NCBI RefSeq assembly: GCF_902686445.1
Contig: NC_062217.1
Span: 174,223,598 to 174,287,597, forward strand
Source: Sciurus carolinensis
Taxonomy: Eukaryota > Chordata > Mammalia > Rodentia > Sciuridae
Length of the DNA stretch: 64,000 nt
Direction: 5' to 3'
The notes below the pieces were generated by a model. It was not told the origin of the DNA, made no database searches, and was given only the letters and a program-made list of their open reading frames with translations. Position 1 is the stretch's first letter. The number at the start of each line of letters is the position of its first letter. Below, one piece after another: positions 35,641-47,100 of this stretch. The position numbers and the translations under genes are program-made.

Positions 35641-37399
35641 CTGATAAGTTGCAAGTGTGGTATTTTCCAGTGGTGTTGGTTTTCAGCTATGCAGGGGGAC
35701 TGCAGCCTCTAGTTCCCGAGGCTGGAGGGGTGGCAGCCCCGTCTGGCCCCTGAGCCACGTTACGGGCGTTTCCTGTGGAGCAGCAGAGAGGAGCTCAGTG
35801 GCTTGGGGTCTGTCCCTGGCAGCCTGGGGCTCCCCAGTGTCTGTTTTATTACTTGAGAGGCGGGAAGCCGGTGGGGGAGCTGACGTTCCTGGCAGTACAC
35901 ACATTCCCGCTGCAAACTGCTCAAGTAAGCTGTTTTCAGCTTCCATTGTGATCCAGAGAGACTCCTGGGGCTGTAGGGACTCGCCTCCATGTCTCTCCAA
36001 ACCTTAAAATGCTGCTTTAGCTGGTGGTGCTGTCAGGGTGCAGGCAAGATGGTCTCTCCTTTCCTGTCCACTCCCAGGGAGGCTGGAGAGGATGCCGCAC
36101 ACCCACCTCCGTGGTGGCTCCGCGTCTCCCAGTGTGACCCCCTCAGGTGCCAGCCTTGCTCCCACGATGGCCCTGGACGTTGGTTAGAATGAAGGCCTAG
36201 GCACGGGGCAGCGGAGCTCTAAGCCTAGCAGCTTCGCCTTTTGCAAACGGTCTGGTTAGATAGATGTCCATGAGCTGGCTCGCAGGGGGTGGGCGTGGCC
36301 AGCTCCTGGCCACACCAAGCTTTCTTAGCGCCACAGGGTCCTCTCCCTTCGGGTTTCTGTGCCTTTTCTCTAAAACTCCATAGGTTTTGGATAATTAGAC
36401 AGGGGCTTCCGCTCTCAGGCCACGTGGGCCTCCTCAGGCTGCTCTGGGTCTGCACGCCCGCTCGGTCCCAGGGGCGCGGAGGGCCTGGCTAAGGCTGCAG
36501 TGTGCTCCTCACCAGCCTGAGTGTGCACCTGCCCACCGCACCCAGGCTGAGGTAGCGAGTCTGTCTCCCCCTCACACAGACAAGCTGCAGCTAGCTCGCA
36601 ACAACCCTGGACCCTTCAGCTAAATACCCTGTTTAACTGAGTTAAGATGAAAACTCAGGCGTTCCCAGCCTGATCCGTCTCTTCTGGTAAGAGCCCACGC
36701 GTCCCGCGTGCCCAGGCTCCCGCTGGCTGCAGCCACCCTCGTGGCTGCACCTGGCTCTGCACCTCAGTGGTTTTGGGATGCTGGTAGGTGTTTTAAAGTG
36801 CCATCCATTGTGCGGTGCTTTTCTTTGACTCGGTCCTGCACAGCAAGAGGGCTCTCTGGTTCCTCACCAGGAGCTGCTGCACCGGGGCTTGTTCGGGGGA
36901 CGGCATGCTGGGCTTAAGAAGACACGTGCGCCACTCCTCACAGCTCAGCTCTGCAGTGCTGGATCAGAGCGCAGCGCAGCTCTGTTGGGAAGAGCAGCTG
37001 AGGGATTGTCGGTGCGCTACCCCTGGAGACCCGGCTCTGGCCTATGCCAGGCTTGGCCTCGCCAACAGTCCAGGTCTTTGGTTGGATCTGCCGTCTGGGG
37101 GTCCCTGGGGCTGCAGTGTGAGCCAGCACTGGATGGGGCACACCTAGGGGCAGCTGGAGTTCTGGGAGATACGGGGTGGGCTGCTGTGCGAAGCGCAGGG
37201 ATGGGGGGGTGGGGGCTTCAGGAGGTGACAGAGTGGGATCTGGCGCCACCTGGGTGTGAGGCTGGAGAGAGGAACGTAGAGGCCCCCCAGGACTCGGCTG
37301 CGGGATGTGGGACCAGGGGCGGGTGCAGAGAAAGGCCCAGGGCGGTCTGTGTCGAAGGGCCCCAGGTTCGGGGCAGGTACCCCGCGGCCCTGCGGGTGA

Positions 37400-37422
37400 A
37401 GCGGGGATCCGTGATCCCCGCT
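37400..37422. repeat. Perfect 10-bp inverted repeat with 3-nt loop
   Basis: The arms agcggggatc (37400-37409) and gatccccgct (37413-37422) are exact complements around the loop cgt. A second short stem (cccgc...gcggg, 37381-37396) lies directly beside it. No poly(T) follows, and the context is mammalian noncoding DNA, so it is not a terminator. It may be chance in GC-rich DNA. Confidence 0.7.
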
Positions 37423-37439
37423 GTGCCCTCCTGTTTTGG

Positions 37440-38500
37440 GTGGTTTCCTCTCCTTGGTTTCACTGTTCCTTCATCACTTTCTGTGGCGAAGTTCAGAGCT
37501 CTGATTGGAGGCTGCGTCCCACACATTTCGACATGTTGTGTTTTCATTTTTATTCAGGCTAAAACGCTTTCTCATTTCCCTCTGACCTCCTCTGTGACTT
37601 CTGGGTTCTCCGGAATTGTGCTGTTTAATTCGACATTCAGGCATGTCTTTTTAAGATAACTTTCTATTATTGATTTCTAATTTAACACAATTTGGGTCAA
37701 ATAGCATACTTTGTGTAATTTTAGTTATTTCATATTTGTTGTGATTTGTTTTAAGGTGGCAAATATGGCTCAGTGAGTATTTGGCTTACTCTTGAAGAGA
37801 GTCTGTGTCCATTATCACCGTAGGTATTGTCCTGTAGATGCCAAAAGGGTCAAGTTGATTGACAGAGCCGTTCAGATCTTCCCCATCCCTGCTGATTTCC
37901 TCTCCGCTTGTTTTTAAATTACTCAAAGAGGACTGTTGGAGTTTCCAGCTGTGTTCGTAGGCTTTGCTATTTCTGCCTTTCAGTTCCTTCAGCTCTGCCT
38001 AATGTCCTCTGAAGCTCCATGACTAAGTGCAGGAACACTTGGGATTGTCCCCTCTTCTGCATGAGTCATTCCTTCAGGCACATGTCCCTCTTCACCTCTG
38101 GTGACATTCCTTCCTCTGACGTCTGTTTTGTCTGAAATCACTCCAACTTGCTTCCAGTGGCTTAATATTGACACAGCATATATTTTTACCCATTTCCTTT
38201 CAACCTAAGTGTGCGTGTGCACCTGTCCGTAAAGCAGGTTTCCAGTGGATAGTGTATGTTTCGATCTTCCTTCTCTATTTAGCCTTGCCATCTCTGCCTT
38301 TCAATTTTTTTTTTAATACCATTTCCATTTTTGATGGATAATTTTTGATAATGTTGAGTTTAAAACTATCCTGTTGCTTGTGGTTAATTTTTTTGCCTCT
38401 GGCTATCTTAATGTGCTATTCACTGGAAGAGCCTACCTCCTTTTTTTTAGTCTCTTTCCTACCCTGTGTCTTTCTGACTCCCTGAAGAATTTGCTCATTC
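37440..38500 (-). mobile_element. Old L1 fragment (endonuclease region of ORF2)
   Basis: The plus strand follows the complement of an old L1M ORF2 5' part: 'cacatttcgacatgttgtgt' then 'tcatttttattcaggc', 'ctctgacctcctctgtgact', 'gtagatgccaaaagggtcaa' with 'gttgattgacagagccgttc', 'ctgttggagtttccagctgt' and 'ttttgtctgaaatcactcca'. These correspond to the end of the endonuclease domain and its surroundings. All frames are decayed. Confidence 0.75.
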
Positions 38501-41500
38501 TCAGATGTTCTAGAATGTAGACTACCTGCACTCTGTTGTCCATATGCTTAGTGTGTCCCCGGTAGGTGGCGGGTCCTGGAGCCTGGAGGCTCCCCACACA
38601 CCAGCAGAGGGAAATCTGAGGCCGGCAGAGCCCTGGCCTCCCCTCTCAGAGGGTGCTGAGGCTGCTGGAGGGGGAGCAGGCCGCTGCCATTCGGCTGCTT
38701 GTCGTCAACTCCACTCTACTTTTACTGACCCTCGGCGCCCTGAAGTTCCCAACACCCTTCTCAGGTTTCCCGACCCCTCAGCCCACTCCTGCCCTCCGAG
38801 GTTACTGGTGTCCCACAGATGACCCCCCAGTCCACTTCTACTTGGACACCCTATTGTTTGCTGGCCCTGGTGATTGACACCTACACCAGGTTCGGCTCCT
38901 CCTGAGACCTGTGTCCTGAGCTCTTGGCTACGCCCCTGTCCCTGCTTGCTACACCTCAAACCCAGTGCTTCTCACGCACGCCTGTCTCATTGACTTCCTG
39001 TCTCAGACGGAGGGATCACATTCGGTAAGACCCATCCTCAAAGTCAGCTTTGCGTTCTCCCTTCCCTTCTCATCTGATCAGTGGCAGGTCCCATCCTTTC
39101 CTCTGCCTCCGTCTTTGCCGCCATCCCACGATAGGTGGGTGTCCCTGGAACGAGAGTCCAAGCCTGGCTGACTGTTCCGCAGCTGCCCTCCTCACCCCGC
39201 TGCCCTGCCTTACACAACTGCACCCCGTTCTCTCTGGCCTGTGGGCATCCGTGACGTGCCTTGGCTCAGTGGGAGGAAGACAGTGTGTCACCTCTCCTGT
39301 CCTCCTTCAGTGTTGACGGAACCTCGTCTGGTGTGTGTGCCAGTCTTAGGCTGCCCGTGTCTCAGAATGGAGCTCTGTGGGCAGGGGCCGCGTCTCATCT
39401 GCCTCGGTACCCGGGGGCCTGGCGCACGGTCGTGTCGCAGATGCTTGTGCTCAGTCGCCCTCAGTCCCCTGGCCGCCTCAGTAGCCAGTCTTGTGGGCAG
39501 TGGTGGGAAGACCAGTTTGCATTTCTGTTTCTGCCCCAGGTGATGCTGAGGATTTGAGTGTCACCTTCTGATTGAGCTCTCTTTCGACTTGCTGAGAGGG
39601 GGACACGTTACTCCCCATCTTCCAAAATGCAGGTGAAGTCTGGAGTAGAAGGCAGAGCCCCCCACGGGTGGGTGCTTTGGGGGCTCCCGTGGCTAGTCTG
39701 AGAGCATTTCTGCCTTTGTGCAGGGCTGGAAAGAGCGCAGGCACAGAAGGGAGGAAATTAGACCCTGTGTCCACCCGGGGCTGCAGCCGTCTGAACCCAC
39801 ACAGTCCCTTTGAAGCTATTTCACTGCAACTCTTTTTCTGTCTGAAAATGTGTCTCTCCCCCTAAGACAAGGTTTGTTTTACCCTGTTTAATACTTATTT
39901 TCCAGTGGACTGGCTTATGCTGGGAAGTGCAGTCTCTTGCATGTGCTAGTAGCTGATTGGGGGAGAGAAAATAGCCCTGCCATGTCACATTAGCAGCGGT
40001 GGAGTGTTCTGCCTGATGGTGGCTCAGCCTGCGCTGGGCTGACACAGTGCAGAAAATCAGCACCGACTTTACAAAGTGCTCTTGATTTCTTGATCTGGGC
40101 ATTTGTCAGGTTTCCCATCTGCGCCCCTGGGGTGCCTGCCTCCCGGGTGAGCAGAGCTTTTAAGGGAATAGACCATTTATTCATCTCTGGGAAACACGAG
40201 TGCCTCCTCCTTAGGTGGGAGATGGGAATGGCCACCTGTGAGGGCCACCCCTGCGGGATTCCTGCCCTGCCCACTCTCAGCCTCGGGCTCAGGGAGAGAC
40301 CCGCTCATCTGGGGAAGCACAGTGCGTGACTTGTCCTGGGGCTGGTTAAGAGAATCGTGTGTTTTTGTGAATATCTGGATTCTGATGTCCATTGAAATCT
40401 ATTAATTCTGTAATAGATGTGACATGTGTGACTTGTTTTAAGTGAATAATGTAGAAAAAGAGACATATCCCTGTCTGATTGTGCGGTGTGTACTTGCTGT
40501 GCATTCTCTGAGGTCACGGAGTGATCTTAATGACCCGTCTTGCGTGCGCGCCCACAAGCAGACGGCGTTACCGTAGCTCTTCCTGGGCTTGGATATGTAC
40601 GTGCACATGTGGGCACGTGGGACCTGGACTAAGGAGGCCCAGCAGCCTGCTGACGTTTTCTGGGTGCTAGGAGATCCGAGGGCATCGGCTCGGAGCCTGC
40701 TGGGAGTGGCTTCTGTCTCCAGAATGCCTCTTGCTCACGGTGCGGCTCATGGGAACTGCTGGTGGAAGAGGGGAGCAGAGCCCTGCTGGGTAGCACCGGC
40801 AGCTCCTTGCTGAGTGGACGTGCCAATGCCCACGAACTGTCAGAGGCAAAGGCGGGCGGGGCGCTTCTCTTGGAGGCAGCCGTGGTTGGGGGTCTGTCCC
40901 CTTCTGTGGGCCTGGTAGTGGTCGACGGCCACGAGGCACCTGGCGGCTGCAGTTGCCCCTGGTGCTGCGCTCAGCGTCTCTGGGAAGTTTGCAGATGTGG
41001 CCTGGGCACTGGAGAGGCAGACTCCCTGCTCTGGGCCTCCGTGAGAAGCGAGGATAAACGGCAGCTGGCATGACGGCCGTGCAGGGTCCCCAGGGAGAGC
41101 GCCCGAGCCTGCGCTGGCTGTTTCCAAGCGTGAAGCAGCCTCCCTGGGGGGACAGTGACCTAAATGGGGGGAATTAGACTGGATTAAATGACTCATTAAA
41201 TGTCTCCTCTGTAAAAGCAGGAGGCGCGGGAGCAGGGATGCAGAGCGGGGATCAGCGGGAGGGTGGGAGGCAGAGTGGGCTGGCTCCCCCTCCTGCCACC
41301 CGGCTGCTCAAGGCCCCTGGTCCTGTGCAGTGCTGCCTGGGGACGTGGGGCTGGGGCCGAGCTCGCCTCGGCAGCACCTGCCGCGTGACATGCAGGAGCG
41401 AGTGGTGCTGCGGGTGACAGGTGGTGACATGCGGGCCTGGCCTGGCCTTCCGGGTGGGCCTGGCTGGCACCTGTGGGCACAGCCCGCGTCCCTCCAGAGG

Positions 41501-42899
41501 CCCCAGGGTGCCGTGCTTGTATTTTCTTCATGCTGTGAGTGTGGCCAGTTCTTGGTCATCGATGCTGTCTCACACCGTGTGAAATGAAGGGCCCACAACC
41601 TGCAACCTTGGATCCATCACGGTGAATTCAAAAGTCCAGATCCGCTCGGCTCCATGGGGGAACAGAGCCCGGTGGGTTTGCCCACCTCCAGGCAGGCACG
41701 GCCCCTCCCCAGGTCCTGGCTCCACCACCGTTTCCCAATAGAGGTAACCAGCACTCCCTGGGGAGCCTCTGACTGTATTTGCCATCTTGAAGCAGGAGAG
41801 GAAAAGGGGAGCTTTGGAACACAGTTCCATTGTCAGGAGACAATCCTTTCCTGAACGGAGGGACAGTCAGAGGAGAAAGGGCCACCCAGGAGGGGCATGG
41901 CTGCCCAACGTGGCAATAGGAAGATGAGACTGCTCAGGGTCACAGAGCAAGTCCAGTTGACAAAAGGCCACATGCTGGGCAGAGGCTTGCGAGAAAGAGC
42001 ACAGAGGCCATCCTGGTGGGAAATAAGGATGTGCCTGGCTTGTGGTATGGTCCGCAGGGGTCCAGCTGCTCTCCTCTCCTGTCTCTGAGTGTGGAGAGGG
42101 GCTTGCTTTTGTGTAAACAGGGAAGGACTGCAGGAGGCCTCAGGCCAGGCGAAGCACGCCATCTCCAGCAGGACACGGGAGGGGAGTCACCCAGGGCCAC
42201 ACACGTGTGAAGAGGGTTCGTGGAGTTCCAGGAGGGAAATTACCCCGGGTATCAGGGAGGGCGCCAAGGTCAAGGCCCAGCGCCTGCCTTCTGGGCAGAG
42301 TCTTCCACGTTTTCTGACACATCTGTAGTAGGCAACGCATTTTCCTCTCTCTCTCACACAGGAGTCAAACAGGACCCACTCAGGTAATAGATGCCCAGTG
42401 TGCATTCACCTCCTTCCCATCTGAGAGGACAGGTTGCACTGAGGGCACGGAGTCACCTCCCAGAATGGCACCTCACTGCCTGAGTAGCCATCAAGCCTCT
42501 GGCAGGGACAGGATCGGGTCTCAGTGCCACCTCTGCCCCAGCACCAGCCTGCTCGCAACTGGGATCAGAGCCTTGGGTATATACGGGACGGGTGGGACAC
42601 GGGTGGGGCCCAGGCCTGGGGTTCATGCCACGGCAGGAGACTGGCCAGCAAATGCTCCTCTTGAGAAGACTTATAGGCAGACTCCATCACGTTGGATTGG
42701 AAGAGGCACAGGTGCTCAGTGGTGGATGCTGATAAAAGAAGAAGGACTCCACTCTCATCCCAAGGGGGCGTTTAGACTGTAGCCCAACGTCTCAATGAAG
42801 GGCTGCTGTTCTGTTTCAAAGAAGAGATACCACCTCCCCTTGTGATGAATGTCCACTCTGTGCTGAGCTCTTCCTAAGAACATTCCATCCCAAAAGTCC
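38501..42899. other. Single-copy GC-rich region, no gene recognised
   Basis: No exon is supported. Open frames are GC-rich chance frames. A CTCF-like core lies at 38559-38572. AT-richer, repeat-free stretches with TAAT-type cores lie at 39870-40180 and 40370-40520 and could be weak conserved elements. Confidence 0.4.
38559..38572 (+). promoter_or_regulatory. CTCF-like core, 13 of 14 consensus positions
   Basis: The sequence CCGGTAGGTGGCGG differs from CCASYAGRKGGCRS only at the third position. It lies just outside the old L1 at 37440-38500 and on the strand opposite to the core at 30730. Chance alone could give about one such match per window. Confidence 0.35.
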
Positions 42900-43020
42900 C
42901 TGCCTGACAGCCTTGGTGGTAGGGCCTTGAGGAGGGAGCACAGGTCAGTGTGGCCAGGCACAGTCCCTAGTGAGTGACAGGGCCCAGATCCAAGTCTAAC
43001 TGCAAACACGTTATTTCTCA
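42900..43020 (-). mobile_element. MIR SINE remnant (weak)
   Basis: The block 'ccctagtgagtgacagggcc' followed by 'cagatccaagtctaactgca' resembles the complement of the MIR core ('agctagtaagtggcagagcc', 'gaacccaggtct'). The match is short and diverged, and the boundaries are estimates. Confidence 0.5.
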
Positions 43021-45059
43021 TAACGGCTCTTGCGTTGGATCCTTATGCTTTCCTTACACAGCGTGGTGGGGGAGTGTTTTGTTCCGAGGGCGTAGGAGCC
43101 TGATCGCTTTGTGCTATGTGATATTCACACATACTTGTCAATCTACCCTCGTGAGGTGACACGGGAGTCCAGGCAGTGGAGCCTCAGCCGTCCGTCCAGC
43201 CTCCAACACGTGTTCTGGCCCCGAGCCACGCCACCCCATTCATCTTGCTTCCATGCTGGCGTGTGGACCTGTCTGACTCACGGATTACCAAGTTTTGGAT
43301 TCTGAAATAAACAGCATACTCAGAGTGCAATAGTGAAATAAGTACCCAAGAAGAAAATTGTCCTTATTTCTCTATCACATGGTTCTAGCTGTTAGGGATT
43401 CAGTCCCCATAACGGGGCAGAGGGAGCCCACCCGTCACCCCAACCTCATTAGAGTCACTGATTTCCAGCTCTTCTCAGTTTCCATGGCAGGAGATCTTCT
43501 TGGGAGGGTCCATGTTCCCCGCTTTTCTCCAGATCCTTCCTTCTGTTCTGCTAACGAGCTTGAAGTGGACAGGGAAGAACTACGGGGTGTGAGAAGCAGC
43601 AGGCGGACCTCCCATCTGGGGCTGCTGCCTGCCAACCTGGTCCAGACCCTTGGTAATCAGGGCCACACCGAGGCCTCAGCCTTCTGAAGGGCTGGTCTGC
43701 CGCTCAGTCTCCTCCAGCCACCTGTGGGAACGCTTCCTGCTCTTGCCTTGGGAATGACTTCCCCAGAGCCTGCCAGAGCCATCTGCCTTGGGTTCTTCTC
43801 CAGCCAGAGACTGGCCTGCACCCCATCCCTCTGGGGAGCTCCCACGGGGCTTTTCCTCGCTCAGTGCAGGGCTGTCTTCAGAGGCCAAGGAGTTCAGGGA
43901 ACCCTATGAGGTAGGGACTTCCCTGGGCTTGATTTGAAGATCCTCGGGTGGGCTGGGTGTTGGCACAAGCCCCTGTGCTCTGTCCTGGCTCTAGCCCCCT
44001 TTGGAGGTCTTCATAAAGGGAAATGGCAATGTTACACCCGTCTGGGGCTCAACCCTGTCCTCTGCTGTCTTTTGTAGTGACAGCGTGGGACATCCCACAT
44101 GGCTGGTGGCAGAGGCTCTCGGTTGACACCCTTGCTGTGGGTAAGTGGACGGCAAAGGCCTCTCCGAGTCGTGGCTGAGACTGTTTGTAGGCTTGTTTAT
44201 TAGTTTGTGAAAACTGACACAGTTCTGAGGTTTCAGGAATGTCACAACCCCAGCTTCCACCAAGACCTGCTCTCAAGGGCGTCCGGGAGGGATCTGTGAG
44301 CCCTGCTGCCGCGTGTGGTCAGGAGGAGCCTGTGGTGCAGGAGCAACACCAGCACGGCGTCCCGTGGGCACTTGGAGCTGCGGCCCAGGTCCACTTTCTG
44401 CCCATGTCTGGTGATCTGGGCCAACATCCAGGAACATGTCCTCACCCTGGCCACTGAGGACGGTGTCACGGTGAGTCCTGCAGGTGATGTGGCCACTGTC
44501 TGCAGGGCTCTTTGGCAGGCCTCCTGTGTTGGCCTCATGCTGGGCGAACTTTTAAGCCTCAAAAATGGCAGAACAAAGACCTCCAGCTGGCTGCCAGGAA
44601 GAGGATCTTCACTTGCACAGAGTCGGACCCCAGTCAGGGGCTGGGGACTGCATGGGGCCCAGAATGCACCCTGTGCAGATTGGCTAGGCCTCTCCCAGCT
44701 CTCCATGTGTTGTGCTGTGGCCAAGGCTGATTAGCAGCAAGGGGAGGATGCGTGGGAGGGGCACCCAGGTGCCAGCTTCCTTGTCTTCTCCCTCCTAGGA
44801 CAGGCCCCACAGAGCTCACTCCCCTGCACAAAAACACATTGACTGGCACGTGAGATTTCTGCCTGAGGTTCTCACTGGGCCTGGTCACCCGGCACCTCCG
44901 GGCTCTCAGGAAAGTGGGTATCCAAAACAAATCTCATGTTTGCACAGGGAGCCACCCCTTCAGCTGGAGGAACCTCCCAAGTCCAGATGCCAATGAGGCC
45001 CAGAGCTAGCCAGGCAAGCAGACCTTCCCAGCAGAGAGGCCAGGCTGTGTCTGCACTGG

Positions 45060-45340
45060 GCATTCACTGTTTCTCAAGAGCTTGATTGCCTTGGAAAACA
45101 GCCTCTTTTTAAAAAAGAGCCATCAGCATCTTTACTTTTCTAAAAATAGGTGCTTGATTCTGAGCTATGCCCCAATGTCTACCTCCAACTCGATTTCTAA
45201 CCCATAAACATGACAAGCTGGAAACACTGACTTATGTGAATGCAGAGTCGTGAGGTGCAGGTCCTGAGGTTTTATTCAAATTCCCTGATGAAACCATAGA
45301 GCCTCAAAAGTCAGCCTTAATCCCTTGAATCAATATCATC
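45060..45340. promoter_or_regulatory. Weak candidate conserved noncoding element
   Basis: AT-rich compared with its flanks. Features are 'cagcctctttttaaaaaaga', 'gcatctttacttttctaaaa' and 'gaatcaatatcatcgctgag'. There is no repeat match. Support is limited to composition. Confidence 0.25.
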
Positions 45341-46469
45341 GCTGAGCAGTGATGGGCATTGATGGTTTGCTTTGGGGACTGAGTGGGTGGGTGTTGGCTG
45401 TGGTGGTAACTGCACAGGGTCATGCCTCTGGCGGCCCCAGGACCCTGTGTGGTTGCCTGTGACCCATGCTTCCTGTGACCTGTGCTTTTTCAAAAATGAA
45501 GCCAGTCCCATTAGCAAAGTGTAATTGAAAGAAAAACAAGAAAACAAGATTTGGGAAAGAGATGGGATTGTTAGAATATGTGAATTTGGAGGCTTGTTGA
45601 GCATTTAAAGGAAAACCCAAGTTTAAAGTGCACATTTGTCTTCCTCACCACAGACCCTGTTGTAGCCATGGTCTCCTTGCAGTGATACATCCGTGCTGCC
45701 GCTGCCCTCAGGTACCGGAAGCTGCCCCTGTTCTTAGGGAACCTGGGAGTGGTTTGGGCACACAGCTCTGAGCTTGAACTCATATTCAGAAATATCTCTG
45801 GAGCCTCATCTGGCTGCTGTCCCTGAGGGACCCTGAGGGGACTCAGTGTGAGAATTAGCCGGCGTGACTGAGACAAGCCTGGAGGAGAGAGCGCGGGCCT
45901 CCCAGCTGGGAGCCCCGGGCTTTGTCCTCTTGCCTGCTGGGACTCTCACAGTTGACGATGGGACAGCAACCCTGAAATGCACCCGCCCTGCTCAACGCAG
46001 CCCACGTGCCCTCTGGGGCCCAGGCAGGTCTGTGGCTGGGGTCAGCTGCTTCCAGTTTTCAGAGGACTTTCACAAGGGGAGTCCTGGCTCCCCCCCAGCG
46101 CTGTCCTGATTAGCATCGGAGGTAAGATGGGTGTTTTTAATCAGAGGTGACTGTGTGGTCCTCTGCTGGCAGGCGGATCTGTTAAAGACAGGCACAGAGG
46201 GGTGTGGTGTCTCTGCAGTGTGGGGACGTACTAGTGTCAGGTGGCACCAGGGCAGGGTGCATAGGAGGGTGGGAGGCAGGTGTGATGGTGACTCTGGCTC
46301 GGCCTTAGGACGCTGCTTCCAGGTGGTGGAGGAGCATCCATCACTAGGTGAAGCTGTTGAGCTGCCACCTGTCAGGGGTCCTGAGCCTCAGCTCCTCAGG
46401 TGCTGCCTGGAGTTCCCCATGTCCTGATCTACCTACATGAGAAGAGCCTTTCACTGGCAGCTGCTGGAG

Positions 46470-46660
46470 GAAAATTGGGAGCCGAGCTGTGTCAGAGACT
46501 CCACCAAGTACTTCAAAGATTGATTTTCATTATGACTGCTAGTTAGTAAAGATTATCCTTTATGTCATCCTGAAACAATTATGTGAGTAATGGGAACAAT
46601 TTAACTTACTTTGGTTTAATTTTAAACTATTAGTTATAGCAGTTCTTTGCATTTTTATTA
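46470..46660. promoter_or_regulatory. Weak candidate conserved noncoding element
   Basis: A repeat-free AT-rich stretch with dense homeobox-type words: 'ctgctagttagtaaagatta', 'caattatgtgagtaatggga', 'ggtttaattttaaactatta'. No open frame crosses it. Conservation is unknown. Confidence 0.3.
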
Positions 46661-47014
46661 GTATTACAGGAGGACTGAAGCAAATTATTTCTGGTGGCTG
46701 ATTTGTGGGAGCTGGATCCTGGAAGCAGAGGTGGCTGTGGGAGACCAAGTCCCGGGCACAGGGCTGTGCTGCCGGGGATTCCAAGTGCCTGAGTTCTGGA
46801 GAAATCTCCTCTGGTTAGCAGCGTCATGACGAAGGACACCTCTTCTTCTGTTCGTCCCTTCATTCAGTGAATATTAACTGAGGCTGGATTTAGAGTGAAA
46901 CTTTGGATTGTCAGCTCACACTGTCAGCCGTGGTGTCTCCTCCATTGCTTAGCCGTGATCAAAGGATGAATCTACGTGGATTCCTCCTGAAAGCCAAAGA
47001 ACCAAGATTTGGTC

Positions 47015-47100
47015 TTAGTGTGACGTGGACTTTGGTCCTGGCTCCAGTTCTGCTGCGTGGCCACCAGCAAGTCATGAAGGCTCTCTGAGTCTCAAGGTGC
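47015..47100 (+). mobile_element. MIR SINE remnant
   Basis: The segment from 'gtggactttggtcctggctc' through 'gctgcgtggccaccagcaag' and 'tctctgagtctcaaggtgct' follows the MIR core in forward orientation (region of 'ggctctgccact', 'tgtgaccttgggcaagt', 'tctctgagcctca'). It is short and old. Confidence 0.55.

Larger units (their letters stand above)
29669..37399. other. Long single-copy GC-rich region, no gene recognised
   Basis: About 7.7 kb have no repeat I can name and no exon I can support. Long open frames on both strands lack domains. Listed separately are a CTCF-like core (30730-30743) and two AT-rich islands (34770-35110, 35420-35640). A 256-codon frame at 36889-37659 runs into old L1 sequence at its end and is not a gene. 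Confidence 0.45.
43021..47014. other. Single-copy DNA, no gene recognised
   Basis: Mostly GC-rich with chance open frames. AT-rich, repeat-free islands stand out at 45060-45340 and 46470-46660. I do not recognise an exon or RNA gene. Confidence 0.4.

Noticed and set aside
36889..37659. 256-codon open frame, plus strand
   Set aside because: The last third is old L1 sequence, and the first part has no domain and sits in GC-rich noncoding DNA.
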